Source of the DNA: Cytophagaceae bacterium
GTDB taxonomy: Bacteria > Bacteroidota > Bacteroidia > Cytophagales > Flexibacteraceae
Assembly (NCBI GenBank): GCA_947458545.1
Contig: CANGYH010000001.1
Coordinates: 1,364,001-1,428,000, forward strand
Length of the DNA: 64,000 bases
Reading direction: 5' to 3'
In this document: positions 9,980-18,952 of the stretch, piece after piece
Layout of the letters: every line of letters begins with the position of its first letter
Position numbering within the stretch: position 1 is the first letter of the stretch
The notes under the pieces: generated by a model
Database searches by the model: none
Seen by the model: the letters and a program-made list of their open reading frames with translations, nothing else
Told to the model about the DNA's origin: nothing
Made by a program: the position numbers and the translations under genes

Positions 9980-11005
9980 ATGCGTATTCCAAAAGTTCTT
10001 TTAGCGGCCGGGGCCGCGGGCCTCATCTATGCCGGGCGCAAAGCCTTGCGCGCGCAGCGCAAGCTGGGCTTTGCCGGCAAAATCGTAGTGATTACGGGCG
10101 GATCTCGGGGGCTGGGATTGGCCTTGGCCAGGGCCTTTGCCCGCGAGGGAGCCCGCCTTGCCATTTGCGCCCGCAATGAAGAGCAAGTGAATGCCGCCTG
10201 GCAAGAGCTGGGGGCGCTGGGGGCAGAGGTGCTACCCCGCGTTGTAGACGTAACCCAGGCCGAAGAGGTGACGGCCTTCGTCCGCGAGGTGCGCGAGAAG
10301 TGGGGGCAGATTGACGTGCTCGTAAACAATGCGGGTATTATCTCGGCAGCGCCTTACAACGCTGCCGAGGCTGAAGACTATGAGGCCTCGTTAGCTACAC
10401 ACTTTTGGGCTACCTTCCATACGGTGCGTGCCGTGGTGCCCCACATGCGCCGCCGTGGTGCGGGCCGCATCGTAAATGTGGCCAGCATTGGCGGCGTGGC
10501 GGCACTGCCGGGCATGTCGGCCTATGCGGTAGGCAAATTTGCCTTGGTGGGTTACAGCCAGGCCTTGCGGGCCGAGCTAACCCGAGAGGGGATCTATGTG
10601 ACCACCGTCTGCCCCGGCCTGATTGTCAGCGGTAGCCAGGTAAATGTAGAGATCAAAGGTGGGCAGGCCGAGCAGCTCTACGACAGGTTTAAGCACCTCA
10701 ACGCCTGGCTGGGCATACCTGTTGAGCAGGCCGCCTGGCAGATCCTAGAAGCAGCCCGCTACGGGCAAGCCATGGTGATTTTTCCGGCTTGGGCCAAAGC
10801 CTTGGCTGGGCTACAGGGCATAGCCCCTGGCCTTGTGGCCAGCAGCATGGCTATGGCCAACAAACTGATACCCGTGGCCACGCCAGGCGCCTTCGAGCGC
10901 AAAACCGGCCAAGCGCTTGAGACCAGCCCAGACACCGAGGCAGAGCGCAAGCTCTACCATGCAGCCTTAGCCAACAACCAACAGGCGCCCATCAGCCCCG
11001 TGTAG
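9980..11005 (+). CDS. Short-chain dehydrogenase with N-terminal membrane anchor
   Basis: A 341-aa classical SDR. An N-terminal hydrophobic stretch (VLLAAGAAGLIYAG, residues 6-19) looks like a membrane anchor. The cofactor loop TGGSRGLG (39-46), VNNAG and the catalytic Ser/Tyr/Lys in NVASIGG and YAVGK are all present. An Arg shortly after the second strand (ICARNEEQ) suggests NADP(H) preference. The C-terminal 90 residues extend beyond the core fold. I chose the ATG at 9980 because it starts just before the anchor; another in-frame start lies at 9905. The substrate is unknown. It is convergent with yqeY, with a 2-nt gap. Confidence 0.88.
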   Translation: MRIPKVLLAAGAAGLIYAGRKALRAQRKLGFAGKIVVITGGSRGLGLALARAFAREGARLAICARNEEQVNAAWQELGALGAEVLPRVVDVTQAEEVTAFVREVREKWGQIDVLVNNAGIISAAPYNAAEAEDYEASLATHFWATFHTVRAVVPHMRRRGAGRIVNVASIGGVAALPGMSAYAVGKFALVGYSQALRAELTREGIYVTTVCPGLIVSGSQVNVEIKGGQAEQLYDRFKHLNAWLGIPVEQAAWQILEAARYGQAMVIFPAWAKALAGLQGIAPGLVASSMAMANKLIPVATPGAFERKTGQALETSPDTEAERKLYHAALANNQQAPISPV

Positions 11006-11007
11006 CC

Positions 11008-11463
11008 TTACAGAGAAGACAGTACCTCTTTAACGGCCGTGCTGATGGCTTTGCCCTCGGCGCGGCCGGCCAGTTTCTTATTGGCAGCGCCCATTACCTT
11101 GCCCATGTCTGCCGGGCCGGTGGCTCCTACTTCGGCCACTACGGAGCGGATTTCTGCCATCAGTTCGTCTGCCGTCAGTTGTTTTGGTAGGTACCGCTCT
11201 ATGACGGCCAGCTCGCCTTGCTCTTTGGCGGCCAGATCTGGCCGGGCTTGCTTTTCATATACCTCTATGGCCTCTCGGCGCTGTTTGGCGGCCTTGGTCA
11301 GCAGCTTCACCTCGTCTTCGGCAGAGAGCTCGGCCTGGGCACCTTCTTTGGTCTCCTCCAGCAAAATGAGGCTTTTGATGGCGCGCAGGGCCAGCAGGGC
11401 CTCTTTCTCTTTGGCCAGCATGGCGGCCTTAATGTCAGCTTCTATGGTTTGTTTGAGTGCCAT
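11008..11463 (-). CDS. GatB/YqeY domain protein
   Basis: A 151-aa protein made of a single YqeY domain, related to the C-terminal tail of GatB, the amidotransferase subunit that recognises mischarged tRNA. Diagnostic blocks are the start MALKQTIEADIKAAMLAKE, then LRAIKSLILLEE, ERYLPKQLT and a C-terminal GKVMGAANKKLAGRAEG. The function of free-standing YqeY is not settled. The ATG at 11463 follows GACCTTTG by 4 nt. A longer in-frame start at 11523 is rejected because it would cover that promoter-like element. Confidence 0.93.
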   Translation of the reverse strand: MALKQTIEADIKAAMLAKEKEALLALRAIKSLILLEETKEGAQAELSAEDEVKLLTKAAKQRREAIEVYEKQARPDLAAKEQGELAVIERYLPKQLTADELMAEIRSVVAEVGATGPADMGKVMGAANKKLAGRAEGKAISTAVKEVLSSL

Positions 11464-11527
11464 GCCGCAAAGGTCGGCCCGGCGGGGCACAAATGCGACG
11501 GTGGGGGTTATTTGCACGGCCAACCGT

Positions 11528-11535
11528 TATACTTG
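11528..11535 (+). promoter_or_regulatory. -7-like element before the permease gene
   Basis: TATACTTG, one base off TANNTTTG, ends 6 nt before the ATG of the permease. The yqeY gene is transcribed divergently from the same 78-nt intergenic space. Confidence 0.45.
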
Positions 11536-11541
11536 CCGCTC

Positions 11542-13125
11542 ATGGCAAAGTCATTGTTTTCGACCAAGTCTCTGGCCAGCATCTTGGCAGAAGCCCATGC
11601 CAACGAGGGCGGGCTAAAAAAGACGCTCGGCGCGGCTAACCTTGTAGCGCTTGGCGTGGGTGCTATCATCGGTGCGGGCCTGTTTGTACGTACAGCTGCC
11701 GCCGCGGCCGAGGCCAGTGGGCCCGGCGTTACGCTGGCCTTTGTGCTGGCGGCCATCGGGTGCGCGCTGGCAGGGCTCTGTTATGCCGAGTTTGCCGCCA
11801 GCATACCCATTGCAGGCTCGGCCTATGCCTATGCGTACATTACCCTGGGCGAGATTGTGGCCTGGATCATCGGCTGGGCGCTAATCATGGAGTATGCCCT
11901 GGGGGCCGCCACCGTCTCCATAGCCTGGAGTGAGTATCTAAACAACCTGCTGGGCGGGGCCATACCCTATGCCTGGTGCCACAGCCCCTTCGAGGCGCTC
12001 TATACCGTGAAAGGCTCGGCGGCCATAGCCACCGTTACTGCGGCCCAGCCCAGCCTGGCGGCTGCCATCAAAGGTTCTGTACTGCAACTCTCTGCTGAGC
12101 AGTTTGAGGCCTTGCCTGGCCAGCTTCATAGCCTTGTAGAGGTTACGCGCGGCATCGTGAACGCCCCGGCTTTGCTGGTGCTGTTTTTCATCACCCTGTT
12201 GCTGATACGGGGCACGCAAGAGAGTGCTTTTGTCAACTCCATCATCGTATTCCTCAAGGTGGCCATCGTGCTGGTCTTCATCGTGGCGGGTTGGCAGTTT
12301 ATCCAACCGGCCAACTACGAGCCTTACCTGATTCCGGCCACTCTACCCGGCCACGAGGGCTTCTTCGAGCATGGCTGGGGTGGCGTCATCGGTGGGGCGG
12401 GCATCGTATTCTTCGCCTTCATCGGATTTGATGCCGTGTCTACCGCTGCCCAAGAGGCCAAAAACCCCAAGCGCGACATGCCCATCGGCATTCTAGGCTC
12501 ATTACTGGTTTGTACAGTGCTGTACATCCTCTTTGGCCATGTGCTCACGGGCATTGCCAACTGGCAAGAGTTTAAAACGGCGGGCAAAGAGGCCTCCGTC
12601 AGCTATGCTATCTCTGCCCACATGCCCGGCTGGAGCAATCTGGCCACCTGGGTTTCCATCGCCATCCTGGCTGGGTTTTCGTCTGTTATCTTGGTTATGC
12701 TTATGGGCCAGAGCCGTGTTTTTTACACCATGAGCAAAGACGGGCTGCTGCCCAAGATTTTCTGTGACCTGCACCCCAAGTTTCAGACGCCCTTCAAAAG
12801 CAACTGGATCTTGTTCATCTTCGTAGGCTTGTTTGCTGGTTTTGTGCCCGGCTCTGTGGCCGGAGACCTGACCAGCTTCGGGACGCTTTTTGCCTTCGTC
12901 ATCGTGTGCCTGGGCATCCTGGTTATGCGGAAAAAGAATCCTACGGCAGAGCGGCCCTTCAAAACGCCGTTGGTGCCAGTGGTGCCTATCCTTGGGGCGC
13001 TGGTATGCGGCCTGATGATCATCGCGCTAGACCGCACCACCCTCACGGTTGCCGCCGTTTGGATGGTGGTGGGCCTGTTTGTGTACTTCGGCTACAGCCG
13101 CCGCCATAGCAAGGTTAGCCAGTAA
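11542..13125 (+). CDS. APC-superfamily cationic amino-acid transporter-like permease
   Basis: A 527-aa inner-membrane permease with about 12 predicted membrane helices. The first helix region contains GVGAIIGAGLFVRTAA, the unwound glycine motif of APC transporters, and the loop FIGFDAVSTAAQEAKNPKRDMPIG is typical of the CAT/YfnA branch. A soluble insert of roughly 60 residues (about 140-200) between helices is longer than usual. A C-terminal MRKKNPTAERPFKTPLVPVVPILG block also matches the branch. The substrate cannot be fixed from sequence. The gene ends at a 20-bp perfect hairpin shared with the convergent sigma factor. Confidence 0.92.
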   Translation: MAKSLFSTKSLASILAEAHANEGGLKKTLGAANLVALGVGAIIGAGLFVRTAAAAAEASGPGVTLAFVLAAIGCALAGLCYAEFAASIPIAGSAYAYAYITLGEIVAWIIGWALIMEYALGAATVSIAWSEYLNNLLGGAIPYAWCHSPFEALYTVKGSAAIATVTAAQPSLAAAIKGSVLQLSAEQFEALPGQLHSLVEVTRGIVNAPALLVLFFITLLLIRGTQESAFVNSIIVFLKVAIVLVFIVAGWQFIQPANYEPYLIPATLPGHEGFFEHGWGGVIGGAGIVFFAFIGFDAVSTAAQEAKNPKRDMPIGILGSLLVCTVLYILFGHVLTGIANWQEFKTAGKEASVSYAISAHMPGWSNLATWVSIAILAGFSSVILVMLMGQSRVFYTMSKDGLLPKIFCDLHPKFQTPFKSNWILFIFVGLFAGFVPGSVAGDLTSFGTLFAFVIVCLGILVMRKKNPTAERPFKTPLVPVVPILGALVCGLMIIALDRTTLTVAAVWMVVGLFVYFGYSRRHSKVSQ

Positions 13126-13145
13126 CGGGTTGCCAGTATTAAGAG

Positions 13146-13190
13146 AAACACAGAGCCCCGGCTGATGGTGTCAGCCGGGGCTCTGTGTTT
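13146..13190. terminator. Bidirectional terminator, 20-bp perfect stem
   Basis: Two perfect 20-nt arms (AAACACAGAGCCCCGGCTGA and its complement) enclose TGGTG. The A/T ends on both sides would give U-tracts in both directions. It lies between the convergent permease and sigma-factor genes. Confidence 0.85.
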
Positions 13191-13200
13191 GTAGGAAAGT

Positions 13201-13809
13201 CTATATACTGTCTTTGTTGTTTTTCACCAGGTCGTAGAGTAGCTCTCGGGCGCGGTGCAATTGGGCCTTTACGGTGCCCAGGGGGGCGTTCAGCTCTTTG
13301 GCAATCTCTTCGTAGCTAAGCTCAGAGAAGTAGCGCATGCGCACCAGGGTCTGGTAGCGAGCGGGCAGCTTGTCCACAATGTGGTGCACGATCTGGCTCC
13401 GCTGCCCCTTGATGACGTCTTCTTGGGGGTTGGGGTTATGGTCGCGCAGGTCCATGGCAATCTCAGAGCCCGAGCTATCTGTATAGCCCGACGATATGGA
13501 CGTCGTCTCCAGCTTTTTGCGTCGGATAAAGTCTATACAGTTGTTGGTGGCTACCCTGAAGAGCCAGGTAGAGAAGGTGAACTTGGGGTCGAACTTATCC
13601 AGGTTGCGGAACGCTTTGGCAAACGCCTCGATGGTCAGGTCTTCGGCGTCGTCTACATTGCGCACCATTTTGAGCAGCGTGTGGTACACCGATTTCTTGT
13701 ACCGCTTCATCAGGTCGGCATAGGCCTTTTGGTCGCCGGCTTTTGCCTTGTCAATCAGGTCAAAATCTTTGAGGGCTTTGGCGCTGAACTCGCGTTCTTC
13801 TAACTCCAT
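13201..13809 (-). CDS. ECF-type RNA polymerase sigma factor
   Basis: A 202-aa sigma70-family protein lacking region 1. Region 2 has LMKRYKKSVYHTLLKMVRNVDDAEDLTIEAFAKAF and FSTWLFRVATNNCIDFIRRKK (about residues 37-100). Region 4 has LPARYQTLVRMRYFSELSYEEIAKELNAPLGTVKAQLHRAR (about 150-190). An acidic linker joins them. No anti-sigma gene is adjacent, so the inducing signal is unknown. Its start overlaps the end of the glycosyltransferase gene by 10 nt, so the two are probably co-transcribed. Confidence 0.93.
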   Translation of the reverse strand: MELEEREFSAKALKDFDLIDKAKAGDQKAYADLMKRYKKSVYHTLLKMVRNVDDAEDLTIEAFAKAFRNLDKFDPKFTFSTWLFRVATNNCIDFIRRKKLETTSISSGYTDSSGSEIAMDLRDHNPNPQEDVIKGQRSQIVHHIVDKLPARYQTLVRMRYFSELSYEEIAKELNAPLGTVKAQLHRARELLYDLVKNNKDSI

Positions 13810-14990
13810 GAAATTCTCTTGGAAAAGAGGGCAGGTATTCCGAAGACCAGGTAGTGCAGCGGCATCCAGGCGTCCAACAGGGGGAGGCTCCAGACATTAA
13901 AACGCTCGCCTAGGCGGCGGGCGGCCAGGGCTTGCACAGGCCAGGCAACAGAAAGCCTGACTATATACGCCAAGGCTACAACCAGGGTTAGGGGCCAGGC
14001 AGCCAAAAGTGCCGCACCTGCCGCATAAAAGAGGAGATGGCTAGCCTGCAGCAGCCCCAGGGCCCATTTGGAGCCGCTTTGGTATCGCTTGCCTGCGGCA
14101 AGGTGCCGCAGCTTCTGGCCATACCATGCCCGCCAGGTTTGCTTTGGGGCCGATACGCACTGCGCCTGTGGATGCAAGCAAACGGCAACTTTACCTGCCA
14201 GGCCTTGATGCACGGCCTGGTTTACAAACAGGTCGTCGTCTCCGCCGGTGTGCTGGGCGTGTTGGGCAAAGCCCTTTGTGGCAAAAAACAGTGCCCGACG
14301 GTAGGCCAGGTTGCGCCCCACCCCCATGTATGGCTTACCTGCCAAGGCAAAGCCCAGGTATTGCAGGCCCGTGTAGAAGGCGTCGTAGCGGGCCAGGGCG
14401 GCCACAAGGCCGGGTGCAGGTGCTAATGGAGCATACCCCAGCACTACCTGCGCCTCTGCGGTTTGCAGGGCTGCGGCCATGCGGCCCACCCAGTCGGCAG
14501 AGGTAGGCAGGCAATCGGCATCCGTTAGTAGCACGATGGGGTACCGCGCTGCTTTGATGCCCAATGTGAGGGCATACTTCTTACCGGCTACGTGCTCGGG
14601 CCGGGCATTTACCCGCACCAGCTTAAAGGTTGCCCCCGGCCGTAGGCTCTGGGCCAGCAGCCAATCGTAGGTTTCATCGTCAGACCTGTCGTCTACCACG
14701 ATAACCTCTGCCATAGGGTATGCCTGCTCTGCCAGTAAAGGCAGCAGGCGTTGGATACCCGGCAGGTCGTTGTGGCAGCAAACGACGACCGATATACCCT
14801 CTGGCTGCGCCGGGGCAGTATGCTCTGCCTGGGGCTTATACCTGGCTACTTGCCCCAGCCGTGCCCACCAGAAGTATAACTGTAAAAGCCAAGCAAGCCC
14901 AAAGAGACCCAGCAGCGCCCTCCAGACGGGGCTAAGTGCCAGGGCCAGTTGCCAATAAAGGGATACGGCTTCAAGAAAGGTAGGGCTCAT
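13800..14990 (-). CDS. Membrane-bound family 2 glycosyltransferase
   Basis: A 396-aa GT-A glycosyltransferase. An N-terminal membrane helix lies near residues 22-43. The nucleotide-sugar fold begins at ISVVVCCHNDLPGI (about 66). VVDDRSDDET and the DXD-like LLTDADC follow, then the TGGDDDLFVNQAV acceptor motif and a QKLRHLAAGKRY block where family 2 enzymes carry QxxRW. Two or three C-terminal membrane helices close it. Polysaccharide or glycolipid assembly at the inner membrane is the likely role; donor and acceptor are unknown. It is the upstream member of an operon with the sigma factor. Confidence 0.88.
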   Translation of the reverse strand: MSPTFLEAVSLYWQLALALSPVWRALLGLFGLAWLLQLYFWWARLGQVARYKPQAEHTAPAQPEGISVVVCCHNDLPGIQRLLPLLAEQAYPMAEVIVVDDRSDDETYDWLLAQSLRPGATFKLVRVNARPEHVAGKKYALTLGIKAARYPIVLLTDADCLPTSADWVGRMAAALQTAEAQVVLGYAPLAPAPGLVAALARYDAFYTGLQYLGFALAGKPYMGVGRNLAYRRALFFATKGFAQHAQHTGGDDDLFVNQAVHQGLAGKVAVCLHPQAQCVSAPKQTWRAWYGQKLRHLAAGKRYQSGSKWALGLLQASHLLFYAAGAALLAAWPLTLVVALAYIVRLSVAWPVQALAARRLGERFNVWSLPLLDAWMPLHYLVFGIPALFSKRISWS

Positions 14991-15202
14991 GTGGGTGGCG
15001 TAAAAATAGACCTTATGCCATGGCCGACCTTACTATCTACCTAAGGAGGAACGCAAACAAAAACGTTATAACAATGCTGACTCAACTCAAAAAATTTATC
15101 TTTTTTTTGGCGTAGATAGGGGCACTGGGACTCTGATATGATTTTTTTACTATTACTTTGAGCCTTGGATGAATCCGGACATCTAACTTCTAAGCTTCTT
15201 TT

Positions 15203-18200
15203 ATGGCTCTACAACCGCAAGACTTTTGGCCCGATGGCCAAAGCGCCAATCTAGATGCTCTAGCCTTTTCTCTGAATGGGGTAAGCCTGCCCGAGGCAAC
15301 CGTATCTGAGCTGCTGTTAGAGGGTGAGGATGTCGCGGTTTTTTTGCTTGATGCGCAGTTTAGGTTTTTGTGGGTGTACCATCCCTTTGCCGGCATCTAC
15401 GAGCCTGGGCAAATGCTGGGCAAAACAGACCGTGAGCTAGGCTTGCCCGCTGACCTTGCCGACCAGGTAGAAGCCATTGTAGCCCAGGTGCTGCATACCG
15501 GAGAGCCACGCACCTTTGAGTTTTGGGCGCATACACCCGGCGGCGAGCATCGTTTTTTTCAGATTCTATATAAACCCTGCGAGTATAAGCCCGGGCAAAT
15601 GGGCGTGCTGGCACGCTCGCGCGATTTGACCACAAAACGCCAGAGCGAGCAAGAGTTAAACCAGGCCTACGAGCTGCTAGAGCGCAGCCACCAAGACCTG
15701 AAACAAGCGGCCGCACTGTTTGACCAAGCCTTTGCCGACGAGGCCTTTACCATTGCATTGCAAGGGCCAGACCTGCGCTACAAGTGGATTTTTAACCCGC
15801 TGGCACCCCATAAGGCAGAGGACTTGCTGGGCCGCAACGATCTGGAGATTGCCGCCTCTGAGGCTAACCAGCAGGTTACTGCCATAAAAACCCAAGTGCT
15901 GCAGAGCGGCCACCCCGTCCGGCTAGCTCGATGGGTGGACGTGCCCGGCCAGGGCCAGCGTTACTTCGTCAGCCAATACCACCGCATGCAACTGGCCGAT
16001 GGCACCTTGGGCCTGCTGACCAAAATGCGAGATGAGACGGAAGGGCATGTAGTGCAAGCGCGGCTCCGCAAGCTGAACAACGACCTGACAGACAAGGTAA
16101 AGGCACTGGCGGAGTCTGAAGACAGGCTGCGGCTTGTGATTGAGGCCGCCCAGATCAACATTGGGTTTATGGACCCAGACCTGCGCTATAGCCACGTCTA
16201 TAATCCCATAAGCCCCTATACCGAGGCAGACCTGCTCGGCAAAACAAATCTAGAAATAGAAAACAGCACGCAAGAGGCACGCCAATACACCTATGACATA
16301 GTCAAAAACGTGCTGGAGACAGGGCGTACCCATACAGAAATGTGGCATTTTCCCACTCAGGAGGGTGCCAAGCGCCACATCCGCGTTACGACACAGCGCC
16401 ATACCTTGCCAGACGGCAGGTTTGGCGTCTTTAACCATTTTATTGACCAGACCGATGTCTTCTCTCAGCAAGAGGAGCTGAGAAGCCTCAATGCAGACCT
16501 GGTAAATAGCCTGGAGGCCTTGCGCTTGTCTGAAGATCGCCTGCAGTTGGCCATCCAAGACACGCCCATTACGGCCATACTGATTTTTGACGATGCCTTG
16601 CGCTGCATCTGGGCCTACACTACCCTACCGGGCGTACAAGCGGCAGACTTTGTAGGCAAAACAGATTATGATTTTTCCATCATCTTCTCGGCCGAGCAGG
16701 CTGCCTACTACCAAGACCTGAAACGCAAGGTGCTTGCCACGGGCAAAGGCCTGAGCATAGAAGAAGAGTTCCCCACGGGCGACGGTGGCAAGCGCTGGTT
16801 CAAGACACGCTACGCCCCTTTGAGCCTGGGCGAGCAGAAGCCGGGCGTCATCGTCCGTGTGGTGGATATAACAGAAGAGCGTACCCGTACCGAGCATGTA
16901 CAGATACTCAATCGGCAGCTTACGGATAGCCTTGCCGCGCTGAAAGTTTCTGAAGACCGCCTCAAAGCGGCGATTGCAGATACACCCGTATCTACGCTGC
17001 TGCTCTATGATGCCGATTTGGTGGTTGTCTGGGAGCACCAGACCTTTCCGGGTGCAGAGCCTGGGGCTATGGTGGGTAAGCATATTTTAGACTTACCCGT
17101 GGGGGCATTTATGGACCTTGCCCCATACCAGGCCATGGCCCAGCAAGTATTGGCCACCGGGCAAGCCAACGGCAAAGAAGAATGGGCCACCTTTGGCGAT
17201 AACCGCTTCTGCATCAGCACCTCATACACCCGTATCGAGCTTGGTAATGGGCAGTCCGGCCTCATCTGCCGTGTGCTAGACATCACAGCTGAGCGCATGC
17301 GCCAAGAGGAGCTGCACAGCCTCAACCAACAGCTCAAGGATAGCCTGGCCGCCCAGCGCCTGTCAGAAGACCAACTGCGCCTGGCACTGGCCAACACGCC
17401 GATCTCTATGGCCATGTACGACCAAGAGGCACGCGCCGTATGGGGCTATAACATTGTATCTCCGTGGACTTTTGAGCAGATTAAGGGGCGGACCGATTTC
17501 GAGATTGAGGGCCTGCCAAGAGCAGAAGCCGAATATTACTACACCCGCAAAAAGCAAGTTGTAGAGACAGGCAAACCGATAGAGGAGATACTTTGGTTTG
17601 ACGTACCCGGCAGCCTAAGGCGGTGCTTTAAATGCAATTACGACCCCATCGCCCTGCCCGATGGAAGCCCGGGTGTGCTGATGCGCGTGCTGGATGTAAC
17701 AGACGAGCGCCAACGCGCCGAAGCCTTGGAGCATGTAAACCTTGAGTTGCAGACGGCCATCCAAGACTTGCGCACCAGCGAAGAACGCCTGCGCATAGCC
17801 CTGACGGGCGAGCCCTACTCGCTCTATTTGCAAGACGAAAATGCCGTTTTCATCTGGGCCTACAACCCCTCGCCGCCTTGGCGGGTAGAAGATTTGTTGG
17901 GCAAGGGCCAGTACGAAATTGGCCTGACCACCGCCGATGCAGACCAGATAAGTGCATATACCACCGAAGCCCGCCAGACGGGCGAGCCCGTGCGGCGCGA
18001 GATGTGGGTTGGCCTGCCCGGCGTGGAGGGCTCGCATTGTTTCCAGCTTACGTATGCTCCGTTTCCCCTCGGGGAGGGCAGGGTAGGCGTAATGACAAAG
18101 GCGCTGGACGTTACGGCCGAGCGACAGACCCAGCAGGAGCTGGCCAAGCTGGCAGAAAATCTACGATTAGAGAATGCCCGCGCCAATCAATTGCTGCAAG

Positions 18201-18952
18201 AGGTGCAACGCGAGAGCAGCCTGCGGCTGCAGCAGCTGCAAGAGGCGCGCGAGATGCAGTTGGCCATGCTGCCCTGCATCGAGGCCGTGGCGCCACCCTA
18301 TAAGTTGGCAGCCTCTATGATTACTTGCCTAGACGTTGGTGGTGACTATTACGACTTTGTGACGCTGACTGGCGGCGGGCTGGCCATGGCCTTTGGCGAT
18401 GCTACGGGCCATGGCGTACGCGCAGGCATGATGGTGGCCTCCGTTAAAAGCATGTTTATGCGGCTGGCCACCCGCTATGCCCCCGCCGCCCTGCTAGACG
18501 AGATCAGCCTAGGCCTGGAGGCTATGCACCTAAGGCAGCTTTTTATGGCGCTGTCTGCCCTGCAGCTAGAACCAGACGGACGCTGCCTCTATGCTACGGC
18601 AGGCATGCCACCCATATTTATTTACAGAGCGGCCAATGGCCAGGTAGAGAAGGTAGGGCACCAGAAGGTGTTTTTGGGGACTGGCCTAGGCATTACCTAC
18701 TCACAAGATGAACTCTGCCTGGCCGAGGGAGATATGCTGCTGCTGGCCAGCGATGGCCTTACAGAGGCCCGCAACCCACAAGGTGCATTCTTGCCGCAAA
18801 GCATGATAGAAGAAGCACTGGCCATAGCCGCACCTATGGGTCCGCAGGCCGTGCTAGACGCTATCAACGCCCTGCTGCGCAGTTGGATGCAATCAGACGT
18901 CTTTTTTGATGATGTTACCCTGGTTGCCCTAGCCTATGGAGGCAAGCGTTAA
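15203..18952 (+). CDS. Seven-PAS sensor with SpoIIE/PP2C phosphatase output
   Basis: A 1249-aa soluble protein without membrane segments. Seven PAS-type repeats lie at about residues 40-145, 175-290, 305-420, 435-550, 565-680, 690-805 and 820-935. Most carry DLLGKTDxEI-like and SEDRLRLALxxTPI-like motifs, joined by short coiled-coil linkers. A longer coiled coil (about 945-1015) leads to a SpoIIE phosphatase with DVGGDYYDF, FGDATGHGVRAG, YATAGMPPIF, LLASDGLTEARN and DDVTLVAL, so the metal-binding acids are present. Such proteins dephosphorylate anti-sigma-factor antagonists. No antagonist or RsbW-like kinase gene is nearby. The ATG at 15203 follows an AT-rich 200-nt intergenic space. Confidence 0.93.
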   Translation: MALQPQDFWPDGQSANLDALAFSLNGVSLPEATVSELLLEGEDVAVFLLDAQFRFLWVYHPFAGIYEPGQMLGKTDRELGLPADLADQVEAIVAQVLHTGEPRTFEFWAHTPGGEHRFFQILYKPCEYKPGQMGVLARSRDLTTKRQSEQELNQAYELLERSHQDLKQAAALFDQAFADEAFTIALQGPDLRYKWIFNPLAPHKAEDLLGRNDLEIAASEANQQVTAIKTQVLQSGHPVRLARWVDVPGQGQRYFVSQYHRMQLADGTLGLLTKMRDETEGHVVQARLRKLNNDLTDKVKALAESEDRLRLVIEAAQINIGFMDPDLRYSHVYNPISPYTEADLLGKTNLEIENSTQEARQYTYDIVKNVLETGRTHTEMWHFPTQEGAKRHIRVTTQRHTLPDGRFGVFNHFIDQTDVFSQQEELRSLNADLVNSLEALRLSEDRLQLAIQDTPITAILIFDDALRCIWAYTTLPGVQAADFVGKTDYDFSIIFSAEQAAYYQDLKRKVLATGKGLSIEEEFPTGDGGKRWFKTRYAPLSLGEQKPGVIVRVVDITEERTRTEHVQILNRQLTDSLAALKVSEDRLKAAIADTPVSTLLLYDADLVVVWEHQTFPGAEPGAMVGKHILDLPVGAFMDLAPYQAMAQQVLATGQANGKEEWATFGDNRFCISTSYTRIELGNGQSGLICRVLDITAERMRQEELHSLNQQLKDSLAAQRLSEDQLRLALANTPISMAMYDQEARAVWGYNIVSPWTFEQIKGRTDFEIEGLPRAEAEYYYTRKKQVVETGKPIEEILWFDVPGSLRRCFKCNYDPIALPDGSPGVLMRVLDVTDERQRAEALEHVNLELQTAIQDLRTSEERLRIALTGEPYSLYLQDENAVFIWAYNPSPPWRVEDLLGKGQYEIGLTTADADQISAYTTEARQTGEPVRREMWVGLPGVEGSHCFQLTYAPFPLGEGRVGVMTKALDVTAERQTQQELAKLAENLRLENARANQLLQEVQRESSLRLQQLQEAREMQLAMLPCIEAVAPPYKLAASMITCLDVGGDYYDFVTLTGGGLAMAFGDATGHGVRAGMMVASVKSMFMRLATRYAPAALLDEISLGLEAMHLRQLFMALSALQLEPDGRCLYATAGMPPIFIYRAANGQVEKVGHQKVFLGTGLGITYSQDELCLAEGDMLLLASDGLTEARNPQGAFLPQSMIEEALAIAAPMGPQAVLDAINALLRSWMQSDVFFDDVTLVALAYGGKR

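Noticed and set aside
9980-11005. Possible partnership of the SDR with moxR
   Set aside because: The genes are divergent and have separate promoters; nothing else links them.
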